A stretch of DNA of 64,000 bases from the NCBI RefSeq assembly GCF_022921115.1, contig NZ_CP095075.1, positions 1,773,501 to 1,837,500 on the forward strand. Reading direction: 5' to 3'. This stretch comes from Halobacillus amylolyticus (lineage in GTDB: Bacteria; Bacillota; Bacilli; Bacillales; Halobacillaceae). Made by a program: the position numbers and the translations under genes. This document shows positions 18,267-25,947 of the stretch, in pieces (the first letter of the stretch is position 1; each line of letters opens with the position of its first letter). The notes below the pieces were generated by a model that was not told where the DNA came from, did not search any database, and was given only the letters and a program-made list of their open reading frames with translations.

Positions 18267-18575
18267 TTAAAATGTCGGTAAATGATCGAGGTTGTTGCTC
18301 TTGATGCCATCTGGCTCGCTTCGCAAAATATCGCGCCCGTATTTATGAAAAACGTCCACATGTGCCAGATGACCTTGCTTCGCTTCCTCTAAAGCGGAAA
18401 CATAATCAAGCTCCCGCCCTTTGCTCGTTTGAACCGCAATGATGTCGTCTTCTTCGTTTTTTCGTACCGCTACAATCTCTTCTCGCCCATCAGCAGTAGT
18501 GTTCTGACTCTCTTGAGACGCCTGTTGTTCTCCGTCTTGCTTATACTGGTTATAAATTTGCTCAAAATCCGACAA
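18267..18575 (-). CDS. DUF3892 family protein
   Basis: 102 residues. A Gln/Glu-rich head is followed by the DUF3892 module: EEIVAVRKNEEDDIIAVQTS, LDYVSALEEAKQG and a C-terminal ILRSEPDGIKSNNLDHLPTF. The family is common in spore-formers and uncharacterised. Soluble, no signal peptide. It has GAGGGACG just upstream. Confidence 0.8.
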   Translation of the reverse strand: MSDFEQIYNQYKQDGEQQASQESQNTTADGREEIVAVRKNEEDDIIAVQTSKGRELDYVSALEEAKQGHLAHVDVFHKYGRDILRSEPDGIKSNNLDHLPTF

Positions 18576-18841
18576 TGGTCGTCCCTCCTTCTCTGTTTAT
18601 TCTTCTCTAAAAAGGGAAAAATATAGGTGGAAAACCCTTCTGCCGCTGCTTATTTTTTTAACTCGCGATAGCGGCTATTTTCCACCAGTGATTCCTTAAT
18701 TAAATGGGTTCCTATAGAACCGATCCTTTTAAAATTAACTTCATTAAAGGCTGCTTATGTCAAACTCCTTCATCGCTTGACAAAAGCCTAATCTGCCAGT
18801 ATGATCACTATCAATTCGAACTTATTTACGGAGAGATCAAG

Positions 18842-19282
18842 ATGAAAATTTATGTTGATGCAGATGCTTGTCCAGTAAAAGATATTATTATTTCTGAAGG
18901 TACGAATGAGGATATTCCTGTTATCCTCGTCACTAGTTTTTCTCATTATTCTAATGCAGAACCACAATCAGGAGTGGAAACCATTTATGTTGATTCTGGC
19001 CCAGAAGCCGCAGATTATCGGATTATGAAGTTAGTAGAAATGGGAGACATCATTGTTACCCAAGATTATGGTCTTGCTTCGCTAGGCTTAGCAAAAGGGT
19101 GTACGGTCCTTCACCATAAAGGGTTTAGCTATACACAGGACAACATTGACCAATTATTACAAACACGTTATTTGAGTGCAATGGCACGAAAAAGCGGAAA
19201 GCGTACAAAGGGTCCAAAGCCATTCACTTTAGAAGATAAGGAGAATTTTAGGGGAGCTTTTAAAAAAGCCATTTCCCATTAA
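18842..19282 (+). CDS. YaiI/YqxD (UPF0178) family protein
   Basis: 146 residues from the ATG at 18842 behind GGAGA. The N-terminal [16 protein letters not shown] and the [15 protein letters not shown] motif are the signature of this PIN-like nuclease-fold family. Conserved Asp residues ([22 protein letters not shown]) would bind metal. Molecular function is not established. It marks the plus-strand edge just before the minus-strand array. Confidence 0.85.
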   Translation: MKIYVDADACPVKDIIISEGTNEDIPVILVTSFSHYSNAEPQSGVETIYVDSGPEAADYRIMKLVEMGDIIVTQDYGLASLGLAKGCTVLHHKGFSYTQDNIDQLLQTRYLSAMARKSGKRTKGPKPFTLEDKENFRGAFKKAISH

Positions 19283-19324
19283 AAAATAATCGTCCAATTT
19301 CACTAGAAAAAAGTGAGTACATTA

Positions 19325-19783
19325 TCAAAGCGGTAGATGTATTTCCCTTGTTGGGTTATAAACTTTAAGCCAATTTTCTGTTTCCGCCTTTATCCAACTT
19401 CCAAAGCGATCCAAGAATTTCAATATTTCTTCTGAATTTGATAAAGGGTTGATTGCGTACCAAAGCGCTGTTCTCATCTCTTGCTCTTTTTCAGGATAAT
19501 GCTTCGAAAATAGTTTAAAGGCTGGGAATAGATCCCTTGTGTACGACTGTTCTTGAACAATGACAAGCGCAAGACCAGCCCTCACAATAATTCTCATGAT
19601 TCATGAACAGCAATCCTTAATGTCCTCAATGTCGTCATTTCCCGTTAAATCATGCTTGGCTTTATCAATCAGAGATGTTAAATGAATGAGGTGTTCATTC
19701 GCCAAGGAGCTGTCGGGTTTATAATCAGGGAGCTTACTTATTAGGTTTTCACCAATACTAATAACCGTATGTATCCCCTTCAT
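19325..19783 (-). pseudogene. Hypothetical cassette gene interrupted by TGA
   Basis: Two parts lie in one frame: MKGIHTVISIGENLISKLPD to EDIKDCCS, a TGA at 19601-19603, then MRIIVRAGLALVIVQEQS to NPTREIHLPL. Together they would make about 152 residues, soluble and helical. I do not recognise the family. The simplest reading is one gene with a nonsense mutation. A separate 90-residue protein starting at 19597 is possible, but no ribosome-binding site is evident there. It overlaps the end of the DUF5412 gene upstream by 26 bp. Confidence 0.55.
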
Positions 19784-20293
19784 CTAAATTCAATATATGA
19801 TTATTTATCGACACAGTATCATTACTTTCCCATTCAACATCAACGTTCTCTGTTCTTTCCTGATAATAGATTCGTTTTTTAAACCAAAGTGGTCCATTTA
19901 GTTCCCCCTTATTCCAAATGTGCCTGCTGCTCCTGCATCCCAACGGTAAAAATCAATTGTATAGTTATCATTAGGGGAATGTATTGTTTTAATTTGTTTA
20001 TTCGCTCCCATTGAAGAAGCAAAAATCGATAATGAAAACGCTAGAAAAAGGACAATGGATAGTAACAAAGACAAAATGACCGTCAACGAATTTCCTAATT
20101 TTTCCAACCAATTCGTTTTATCTTTAAAACCTTTAATTCCTAAAATAAAAGCTATGATGGAAAATAGAAAGATAATGTAAATCGGTGGTGCGATTAACCA
20201 AGTGTTGTTTATATTTGAATACAAGGAATACAAAGAAATCCCTAAACAAAGTAGTAATAAATAAAATGACCATAAATTATATTTTATTTCCAA
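19758..20293 (-). pseudogene. DUF5412-like membrane protein with one-base frameshift
   Basis: The N-terminal part (131 codons from 20293) has three to four hydrophobic helices, then TIHSPNDNYTIDFYRWDAGA and AGTFGIRGN and a stop. The adjoining frame continues GELNGPLWFKKRIYYQERTE to NLDEGDTYGY. One extra G in the five-G run at 19904-19908 restores FGIRGGELNGPLW and a protein of about 178 residues. The family is uncharacterised: a membrane anchor plus a small extracytoplasmic domain. First of the cassette-like genes read from the low-coordinate side. Confidence 0.7.
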
Positions 20294-20411
20294 ATTATAC
20301 TCCTCCTTGATGAAATCACTTCTTCAATTCATGCTATTTCTATTGTCTACTACCGATTATTTCAAAACCATGTAATTAACTCAATCCTTGCTCCAACAAA
20401 AAAAGACACCT

Positions 20412-20448
20412 ATCTTATTCCAGATAAGCGTCCGTTTGCGGAAATGAG
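20412..20448 (-). repeat. GC-core inverted repeat element 1
   Basis: Plus strand CTTATTCCAGATAAGCGTCC with right arm GTTTGCGGAA. Divergent core GCGTCC. It lies after the small gene at 20472-20678. Confidence 0.5.
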
Positions 20449-20471
20449 AGATAACTTATGAGTTCTTACAA

Positions 20472-20678
20472 TCAATCAACAAATATCGAAATCAAGAAAC
20501 TGATTCCAAAGAGGCCAAATGCAATCTGAATGATTATGTACATTGTAAATTCAAAGGCTAAAAGTTTTCTTTGCTTTTTAGTTTTTTCCAAGTGTCGTAA
20601 AAAGAAACCAGCACTAATAATAAGTATTACGTAAGAAATTGCACGTAATACTTCTGCAAAAATGACCAAGGATATCAA
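20472..20678 (-). CDS. Small two-helix membrane protein
   Basis: 68 residues, two hydrophobic segments (VILIISAGFF and MYIIIQIAFGLFGISFLISI) separated by a basic loop HLEKTKKQRK. Not recognised. AAGGGGGAGG precedes the start. Lies alone between two repeat elements. Confidence 0.5.
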   Translation of the reverse strand: MISLVIFAEVLRAISYVILIISAGFFLRHLEKTKKQRKLLAFEFTMYIIIQIAFGLFGISFLISIFVD

Positions 20679-20728
20679 ATCCTCCCCCTTGAACTATATA
20701 CCTACAATCTGATTCCCAATGGTCTGGA

Positions 20729-20781
20729 CCTTATCTTCAATTTAGGCGCTAATACTGAACTGCGCTCCTTTAATGGAATAA
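20729..20781 (-). repeat. GC-core inverted repeat element 2 (two adjacent cores)
   Basis: Plus strand CTTATCTTCAATTTAGGCGC and then AACTGCGCTCCTTTAATGGA. Two degenerate cores back to back, ending just before the stop of the next gene. Confidence 0.55.
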
Positions 20782-20786
20782 AATAG

Positions 20787-20981
20787 TTACCTTTTATTTT
20801 TATCAAATTTGACCCAAGCATAAAAGATAACTATAGCAATGATAGGGAGAAAAGAAGGGATCCAATGATACTCTATTGGTAAAGGAAAAAATAGTATTCC
20901 TGATAGTATGATTACAGGAAGCACCCCTATAAACCATATTCTTACACGTTTATTTTTAAAGCTAAGTTCGAATGCCTCCAT
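20787..20981 (-). CDS. Small two-helix membrane protein
   Basis: 64 residues with helices at about 14-34 (WFIGVLPVIILSGILFFP) and 41-58 (WIPSFLPIIAIVIFYAWV), basic C-terminus KFDKNKR. Not recognised. GAGGGGGAATG provides the ribosome-binding site. Followed directly by element 2. Confidence 0.5.
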   Translation of the reverse strand: MEAFELSFKNKRVRIWFIGVLPVIILSGILFFPLPIEYHWIPSFLPIIAIVIFYAWVKFDKNKR

Positions 20982-21056
20982 TACTCATTCCCCCTCTTGA
21001 AGTAACCTGCACCGATAGCTGTAAAAACAATAAGGCAGACTGAACATAGGCAGCTA

Positions 21057-21101
21057 GTTATTCAATTTTTGCGCCCCTTAAGACTCGATATCAAGATAAT
21101 G
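21057..21101 (-). repeat. GC-core element 3 with GACTCG/TCAAGATAAT module
   Basis: Plus strand TTATTCAATTTTTGCGCCCC then TTAAGACTCGATATCAAGAT. Canonical core plus the second conserved module found again at 31.7-31.8 and 35.9 kb. It immediately follows the lipoprotein gene. Confidence 0.75.
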
Positions 21102-21103
21102 TC

Positions 21104-22393
21104 CTACTTGTCTAGATTTGTAAGCTCAAATGATCGAACGACTTTTAAATAACTTTCTAACAATTCGTCATACTTTGGGGCATCAAAAGCAATATCAAAA
21201 GTGACTTCATACACATGACCGTCAACTTCCGTTAAAAACCAGTATTCTTCATAGCCATCAAATTCGACTCGAACGCCAGTCGTGAACACACCTGTTTCGA
21301 AACCTTCCTTTTCGTGTAAATACGTGATCGACCGAGCGTAGTCATGCTGATAGGCAACAAAATCACTAAGCTGCTTCGTTCGCATCTCCTCTTCCCGGTT
21401 TCTGGCATTTTCCTGCTTTGCGACGCGGACAATTAATTCCGAACTGTTTAAGCTAAAATGCTCTCTTTCTATGGATTCTTCATAAATCGTGTCAAACGTA
21501 TAACGGTAGGTATGGAAGGTTGGAAATGAGTACCTGAAAGTGGCAGCTTCCGGTATTTCAAAGGAATAACCTACTTCGGGATAGCTCACTTTAAGATTCT
21601 CTGCAGGTTCATAGGACAATTGGGTAGGTTCATCTAGAACTGGGTTATTTTTAAACTCTTCCTCTTTGTATGTCATTGTTTTTACAGAAGCCAGCATAGG
21701 CTCAAACAGCTTTTCTTTCATTTTTGGGGGGATCGACAAGGTAGCTTGAACATAAGCCTTATCAAGTTTCCCAAACAATTCGTAATAAATGACGCCTTGT
21801 TCCGATTCGTGTTCAACCATATAGGTGAAAGGTTTGAGATCATAGTCTTTATTGGTGTAAACAGTAGGATCGCCCTCCAACCTCTCTATTGAATTATCTT
21901 TCATTTCTTCAATATGCTCTTCAGACTTTTCTTCTACCTTTTGCGTTACATCTTCCGTGATCTCTTGGATTTCAGCTTCTGTAAAATCCTCACCCAAAGA
22001 GAAATATTCTTGCATATAGACATAACTATTTTTATTCATCGGTCTAATATCAATCGTCGGCACTTCTTTTTGAAGACTTTCTGTAGTTGTCTCAAGTGTA
22101 AATTGAAATTCGTTTGCTGAGGGCTGATGCCAAAAAAACATTCTTTCTTCGGTCGTACTTATTACATATTTTGAAATCCTTTCGAAAGAATCATCAACCG
22201 TTAGCTGATAAGTATGTGGAGCTAACCAATTTCTTTTGTCCTGTGTATCCTGTTCTTGTTTGAACTCATAAGTTGTTATGGTTGTTTCATCATTCTCGCT
22301 AGTCTTTTCTGTGTCATCTGTTTCCACTTTCTCAGCTGTAGAACAAGCACATAGAAATAATAGTCCCAAAAAAATAAGTCTGGTCTTTTTCAT
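21104..22393 (-). CDS. Putative lipoprotein of unknown function
   Basis: 429 residues from the ATG at 22393, behind AGGAG. The signal MKKTRLIFLGLLFLCAC ends in a lipobox Cys, then a Thr/Glu-rich spacer and a mainly beta extracytoplasmic domain rich in aromatic residues (YEPAENLKVSYPEVGYSFEI, HTYRYTFDTIYEESIEREHF). I do not recognise a named domain. Predicted anchored to the outer face of the membrane. It is among the longest genes of the array and, like most others there, is followed by a GC-core element. Confidence 0.7.
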   Translation of the reverse strand: MKKTRLIFLGLLFLCACSTAEKVETDDTEKTSENDETTITTYEFKQEQDTQDKRNWLAPHTYQLTVDDSFERISKYVISTTEERMFFWHQPSANEFQFTLETTTESLQKEVPTIDIRPMNKNSYVYMQEYFSLGEDFTEAEIQEITEDVTQKVEEKSEEHIEEMKDNSIERLEGDPTVYTNKDYDLKPFTYMVEHESEQGVIYYELFGKLDKAYVQATLSIPPKMKEKLFEPMLASVKTMTYKEEEFKNNPVLDEPTQLSYEPAENLKVSYPEVGYSFEIPEAATFRYSFPTFHTYRYTFDTIYEESIEREHFSLNSSELIVRVAKQENARNREEEMRTKQLSDFVAYQHDYARSITYLHEKEGFETGVFTTGVRVEFDGYEEYWFLTEVDGHVYEVTFDIAFDAPKYDELLESYLKVVRSFELTNLDK

Positions 22394-22471
22394 AATTACA
22401 CTCCTACACATATAGTCCTATTATTGTAACATCTCTCTCTAAACGTTGGTTAAAAGAAAGAGGCGACTATC

Positions 22472-22505
22472 TATTACTGGATAATCGCGCTCCGTTTGCT
22501 TAATC
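22472..22505 (-). repeat. GC-core element 4
   Basis: Plus strand TATTACTGGATAATCGCGCT then CCGTTTGCTTAATC. Core GCGCTCC, arms imperfect. Lies between the HAD and lipoprotein genes. Confidence 0.55.
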
Positions 22506-22583
22506 TACAACGTCTTTTATGTTCTTTTTACGTTAGAACCATTTTGAATACCACGTTGGAGTCCGAAACTCCAGGGTTGCTTA

Positions 22584-23258
22584 CTATGTAAAATAACTTA
22601 ATAGCCTATCAAAAGAATTAATCTCGGCATATGGTTTTAATACAGTATCATTCTTGATCATGTGAGGATTGAACCATATGCCGTTTATATTTGCATTTTG
22701 ACAACCACCAATATCCTTTTCTATGTTATCTCCAACGAATAATGCAGATTCCGGTTGCACATCAAGCTTATTTAATGCTAATTCAAATATACGTTTGTCA
22801 GGTTTACTAAATCCAACTTCTTCAGAAATAATTATTATATCAAAACAACTATTTAAATTAGTATTCATTATTTTGGCTTTTTGTCTCTGAGTTGAGCCGT
22901 TTGTTATAACTGCAACTTTAACTTGCTTCTTTATAGCATTTACGACACTCATAGTACTTTGGCTTATAGTAAAACATTGAGGGAAATTATTATTCCAAAA
23001 ATCCTGAATGTAATTGCGTGGCAATCTATATTTTGGTGGAAATTCATCAAAAAATGATTCCAAAACCTTGGTTTTATCACCATAGCCATAGCCTCTACTA
23101 TCATATTCCTTGAATTTTTGCAGCATTTCATTTTTCACTGAATGCTTAACATCCCCATAACACTTTTCTAAAATAATTAAAAACATTTTATCTACTGCCT
23201 CATCCCTATCAAGTAAGGTATCATCTAAATCGAATAGCATTGCCTTATAACCTCTCAA
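22584..23258 (-). CDS. HAD-family phosphatase
   Basis: 224 residues, subfamily IA. Motif I is MLFDLDDTLLDRDEAV (nucleophile Asp 10 and acid/base Asp 12), motif II AVITNGSTQ, motif III Lys in GFSKPDKRIFE, motif IV FVGDNIEKDIGG. A helical cap lies between motifs I and II. A cytoplasmic small-molecule phosphatase of the YjjG/YsaA kind; substrate unknown. A stand-alone gene of the array, codon use AT-rich. Confidence 0.85.
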   Translation of the reverse strand: MRGYKAMLFDLDDTLLDRDEAVDKMFLIILEKCYGDVKHSVKNEMLQKFKEYDSRGYGYGDKTKVLESFFDEFPPKYRLPRNYIQDFWNNNFPQCFTISQSTMSVVNAIKKQVKVAVITNGSTQRQKAKIMNTNLNSCFDIIIISEEVGFSKPDKRIFELALNKLDVQPESALFVGDNIEKDIGGCQNANINGIWFNPHMIKNDTVLKPYAEINSFDRLLSYFT

Positions 23259-23340
23259 ATAACTTCACAGCCTTTCTCACATTGTTTAAATAATCTCTAG
23301 TTTGCACCAAGGAAGTTGTTCCACACTCTGTCCCTATACA

Positions 23341-23390
23341 GAAGGACCCGTTATTCGATAAACGCGACCGATTGTTTTACAATGCGCCCC
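23341..23390 (-). repeat. GC-core element 5 (double)
   Basis: Plus strand CCCGTTATTCGATAAACGCG then ACCGATTG and ACAATGCGCCCC. The second core encodes the last codons (GGC GCA TTG) and stop of the membrane gene upstream on the minus strand. Confidence 0.6.
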
Positions 23391-23697
23391 TATCCCGATA
23401 TAAAAACAACGTAAGTGCATTTAATAAAATGGTAACAATGACAAGTACTGTTGAAGCAACAGCTACACCACGCATTGTATCCATCAGAGCAGCCCAGTCT
23501 TCAATTTTTACCAAGTGAAGGTTATAAAAAATTTGTAAACATATTGCGATAGCGCAAGCGCTGAAACTGATAATAGAAAGAGCAATCCATTTCATATTCT
23601 TCTGTTTTTTATCTCCCGCAAGATTAATAATAGGAATTATCCAAGCTACTAACCCAAGTATCAAACTGCCGACGTTAAGCCAACCAGCATCAATCAT
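23377..23697 (-). CDS. Three-helix membrane protein, unknown
   Basis: 106 residues. Helices at about 6-24, 36-58 and 74-98 with a short charged loop after the first (GDKKQKNMK). Not recognised. Its C-terminus DRGAL is encoded inside repeat element 5, which suggests the gene end was remodelled when the element was joined. Confidence 0.55.
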   Translation of the reverse strand: MIDAGWLNVGSLILGLVAWIIPIINLAGDKKQKNMKWIALSIISFSACAIAICLQIFYNLHLVKIEDWAALMDTMRGVAVASTVLVIVTILLNALTLFLYRDRGAL

Positions 23698-23737
23698 ATT
23701 TCATACCACCTTCATTTTTTCTTTCTGAATTTCCCCT

Positions 23738-23786
23738 CAACAATATGGCCCGATTCAAAAAGGACGCCTTGTTCAACAAGCGACCA
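23738..23786 (-). repeat. GC-core element 6
   Basis: Plus strand CAACAATATGGCCCGATTCA then AGGACGCCTTGTTCAACAAG. Core GGCCCG. The ATATGGCCC variant recurs at element 8. Confidence 0.55.
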
Positions 23787-23803
23787 ATATCTATAAATTG
23801 GAT

Positions 23804-24064
23804 TTAAGGATTTCCATCAGTTATGTAACTAACAAAGTACCCTACAAACATAAATATAAAAAAGCTAAAGAACATAAAAGTATTAGCCACAATTAGCCAA
23901 CGTTTCTTCATAAGCGCCGCGAATACTATCCCAATTGGAGCAATAACAAAAGTCATCATCCATAGTTGACTTGGGATTTGAAAAACTATGTTCGGGATCC
24001 AAACAAGTACACAAATAAATAAACAAACCAAAGATAATACTTTAAACCTCTTTTTCTTACCCAT
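23804..24064 (-). CDS. Three-helix membrane protein, unknown
   Basis: 86 residues, basic start MGKKKRFK, then helices at about 9-30, 35-50 and 54-80. Not recognised. Preceded by AAGGGGGAG and followed by repeat element 6. Confidence 0.55.
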   Translation of the reverse strand: MGKKKRFKVLSLVCLFICVLVWIPNIVFQIPSQLWMMTFVIAPIGIVFAALMKKRWLIVANTFMFFSFFIFMFVGYFVSYITDGNP

Positions 24065-24101
24065 CTTAACACTCCCCCTTTATTTACTAAGAAGAAAAGA
24101 T

Positions 24102-24445
24102 TCATCTAAATTTACGTATGTACCTCATATAATTTAAGCCGCCATAAACCACTGTGACACTAATACCACTTATAAGAAAGCTAGAAAAATCATTCGAGAA
24201 TATAACTATTTGCACAGTAAATAGTATAAAATTGGCTGAGATTAATTCAATAGCAGTTCTTTTCATAAATCCTGCATTCTTCTTTTCTAACCAACTTTGC
24301 CCCCCCAAGCAATTACACCTATGAATGGGACAAAAGCAGTGCCAACTAAAGACATAACCAAGCCTTTCTGCAATATTATGTAACAGGTATAAAACACAAC
24401 TGCGGTTAAAACGAGATACATAATGACGTTTATAGGTGAGACCAT
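24102..24445 (-). pseudogene. Small membrane protein with one-base frameshift
   Basis: From the ATG at 24445 the frame reads MVSPINVIMYLVLTAVVFYT to FIGVIAWGGKVG and stops. Inserting one G in the seven-G run (24300-24306) reads IAWGGQSWLEKKNAGFMKRT and continues through two more helices to NYMRYIRKFR, about 114 residues with four helices. The overlap of two otherwise orphan hydrophobic frames supports a single gene. Family not recognised. Confidence 0.6.
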
Positions 24446-24575
24446 AATTAACCCTTTGCTATTAATAAGATGGTACACCCTCTAATGATACGAAGGAATA
24501 AAGAGATTCGTTTCACCAAAGTACAAAATGGAAAGTCATCCTTATTCGCCCTACACATAAAGAAAGAGCACAATT

Positions 24576-24608
24576 CATTATTTCAGAATCGCGCCCGATT
24601 ATGGAATT
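24576..24608 (-). repeat. GC-core element 7
   Basis: Plus strand ATTATTTCAGAATCGCGCCC then GATTATGGAAT. Canonical core. Arms ATTTCAGAAT and ATTATGGAAT are complementary at 8 of 10 positions. Confidence 0.7.
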
Positions 24609-24711
24609 TTACAATTTTAGATATTAATAAAACTTGCTTATTTAAGGAACTAATCATTTTTCACTTAGTAGATATCAACGATTGAAAATAGTGCAAGGTT
24701 ATAGGATCCAC

Positions 24712-25836
24712 TTAAGTTGATGGCGTATTTTCTTGGGGGTATTTTTCCAAGTAATATTTAATCGTATCAGGAAAGCCATTTGATTGCTTCATATTTGATT
24801 GCATTTTTATAACCCTTACTTTTGTAGATTGTCCCATTTTGGGAAAGTCATCTAACGCAAAACGATCACCTAGCGAAAGTATGGGATCAACATCTTCAGT
24901 ACTATCCTGATTAGTTACTATTCTTTTAAAATCGCTAACAGACCCACTCATGATCAGTTCGTCATTAAAATAGAATTCTAATTGAGTTTCTGGCCTTCTA
25001 TTTTCCTTATCTGTAATAGTTATACTTGGATGATTACGCAAATCTGTTAATGCTTCTTGAATTATTCCTATGTCAACAGGCATCGCTGTAAATTCACCTA
25101 CTCTATATTTTTCTTCGCTTTCAAACTTAATAAAAACGGGTGGTTTTTTTTCAGCTTTTTTAACTAAGGTGTCGGTGTACTCGATTACTTCAACAAGTTT
25201 TGCTGAAAAATCATATATACATTTTTCAAAAAGATGTTTAATACACATTTGCATAAACTCTACATGAGGCTCTAACCTTATGTTGTCAGGCATTCTTTCT
25301 ATATCGCTTCTCACATGTTTCCACTTTTTAAATTGTAAAAGTGCATTTTTTGTAGAAAAGAGTCCTGAAGGGGCCTTCAAACTTCTTACATATGTGTGTA
25401 AAGGAAAGCCGTAATGAACGGCATAATTTCTCATTAAGTCCATAAAACGATAAGAGATAATAGAATCATATAAGCGACTGGTTTCCTTTTGAAAATCAAT
25501 TCTGTATTTCTTCCCAAGCGCCTTGCCTAGCTCTTTTTCTCCGTAATCTATAAACATGCCAGCAGAAGTTAGATAATTTATTAATAGGCGATTTCCTTCT
25601 AACACAGCAGATTCATCATTTGATTTAGCATTACCTTTTTTTACCGAAGCCATATACTGAAGAAAAGAATTACTGTTACTTTCTGCTAAGGTAAAAATTT
25701 GTTTTAATCGAACATAGTATCTCATGAATTCTATATTCTTTATATGTTTATCATACTCAGCCTTTGGAAAATGCTCAATAATAGTTATTTGATGCTTTCC
25801 ATTAATATATTCCCTATAGCCAAACCCAAATTGCAA
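24712..25836 (-). CDS. Hypothetical protein with HEPN-like RX4H motif
   Basis: 374 residues, soluble, not matched to a named family by eye. The helical middle contains LMRNYAVHYG, with Arg136 and His141 spaced as the RX4H catalytic motif of HEPN ribonucleases. HEPN toxins cut RNA in toxin-antitoxin and phage-defence systems. The N-terminal about 100 residues are charged and the C-terminal about 140 mixed alpha/beta. The motif alone is weak evidence; a structure prediction showing a four-helix HEPN bundle would be needed. It lies between element 7 and element 8, beside intron copy 1. Confidence 0.55.
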   Translation of the reverse strand: MQFGFGYREYINGKHQITIIEHFPKAEYDKHIKNIEFMRYYVRLKQIFTLAESNSNSFLQYMASVKKGNAKSNDESAVLEGNRLLINYLTSAGMFIDYGEKELGKALGKKYRIDFQKETSRLYDSIISYRFMDLMRNYAVHYGFPLHTYVRSLKAPSGLFSTKNALLQFKKWKHVRSDIERMPDNIRLEPHVEFMQMCIKHLFEKCIYDFSAKLVEVIEYTDTLVKKAEKKPPVFIKFESEEKYRVGEFTAMPVDIGIIQEALTDLRNHPSITITDKENRRPETQLEFYFNDELIMSGSVSDFKRIVTNQDSTEDVDPILSLGDRFALDDFPKMGQSTKVRVIKMQSNMKQSNGFPDTIKYYLEKYPQENTPST

Positions 25837-25887
25837 TTGACCCCTCTCCTTTAGCTTTCTTTTATAGTACCAAATCTTTAATTATAG

Positions 25888-25947
25888 TTATTAAACAATA
25901 TGGCCCTTATATGCGATATTAGCGCTATTCCTTATTAAAGAACAGTT
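25888..25947 (-). repeat. GC-core element 8, 3' flank of intron copy 1
   Basis: Plus strand AACAATATGGCCCTTATATG then AGCGCTATTCCTTATTAAAG and AACAGTT. The last part is one arm of the element split by the intron; the other arm is at 28589. Confidence 0.6.

Noticed and set aside
24470..24685. Plus-strand 71-codon frame
   Set aside because: It runs across repeat element 7 in the opposite direction to all neighbours and lacks a ribosome-binding site.
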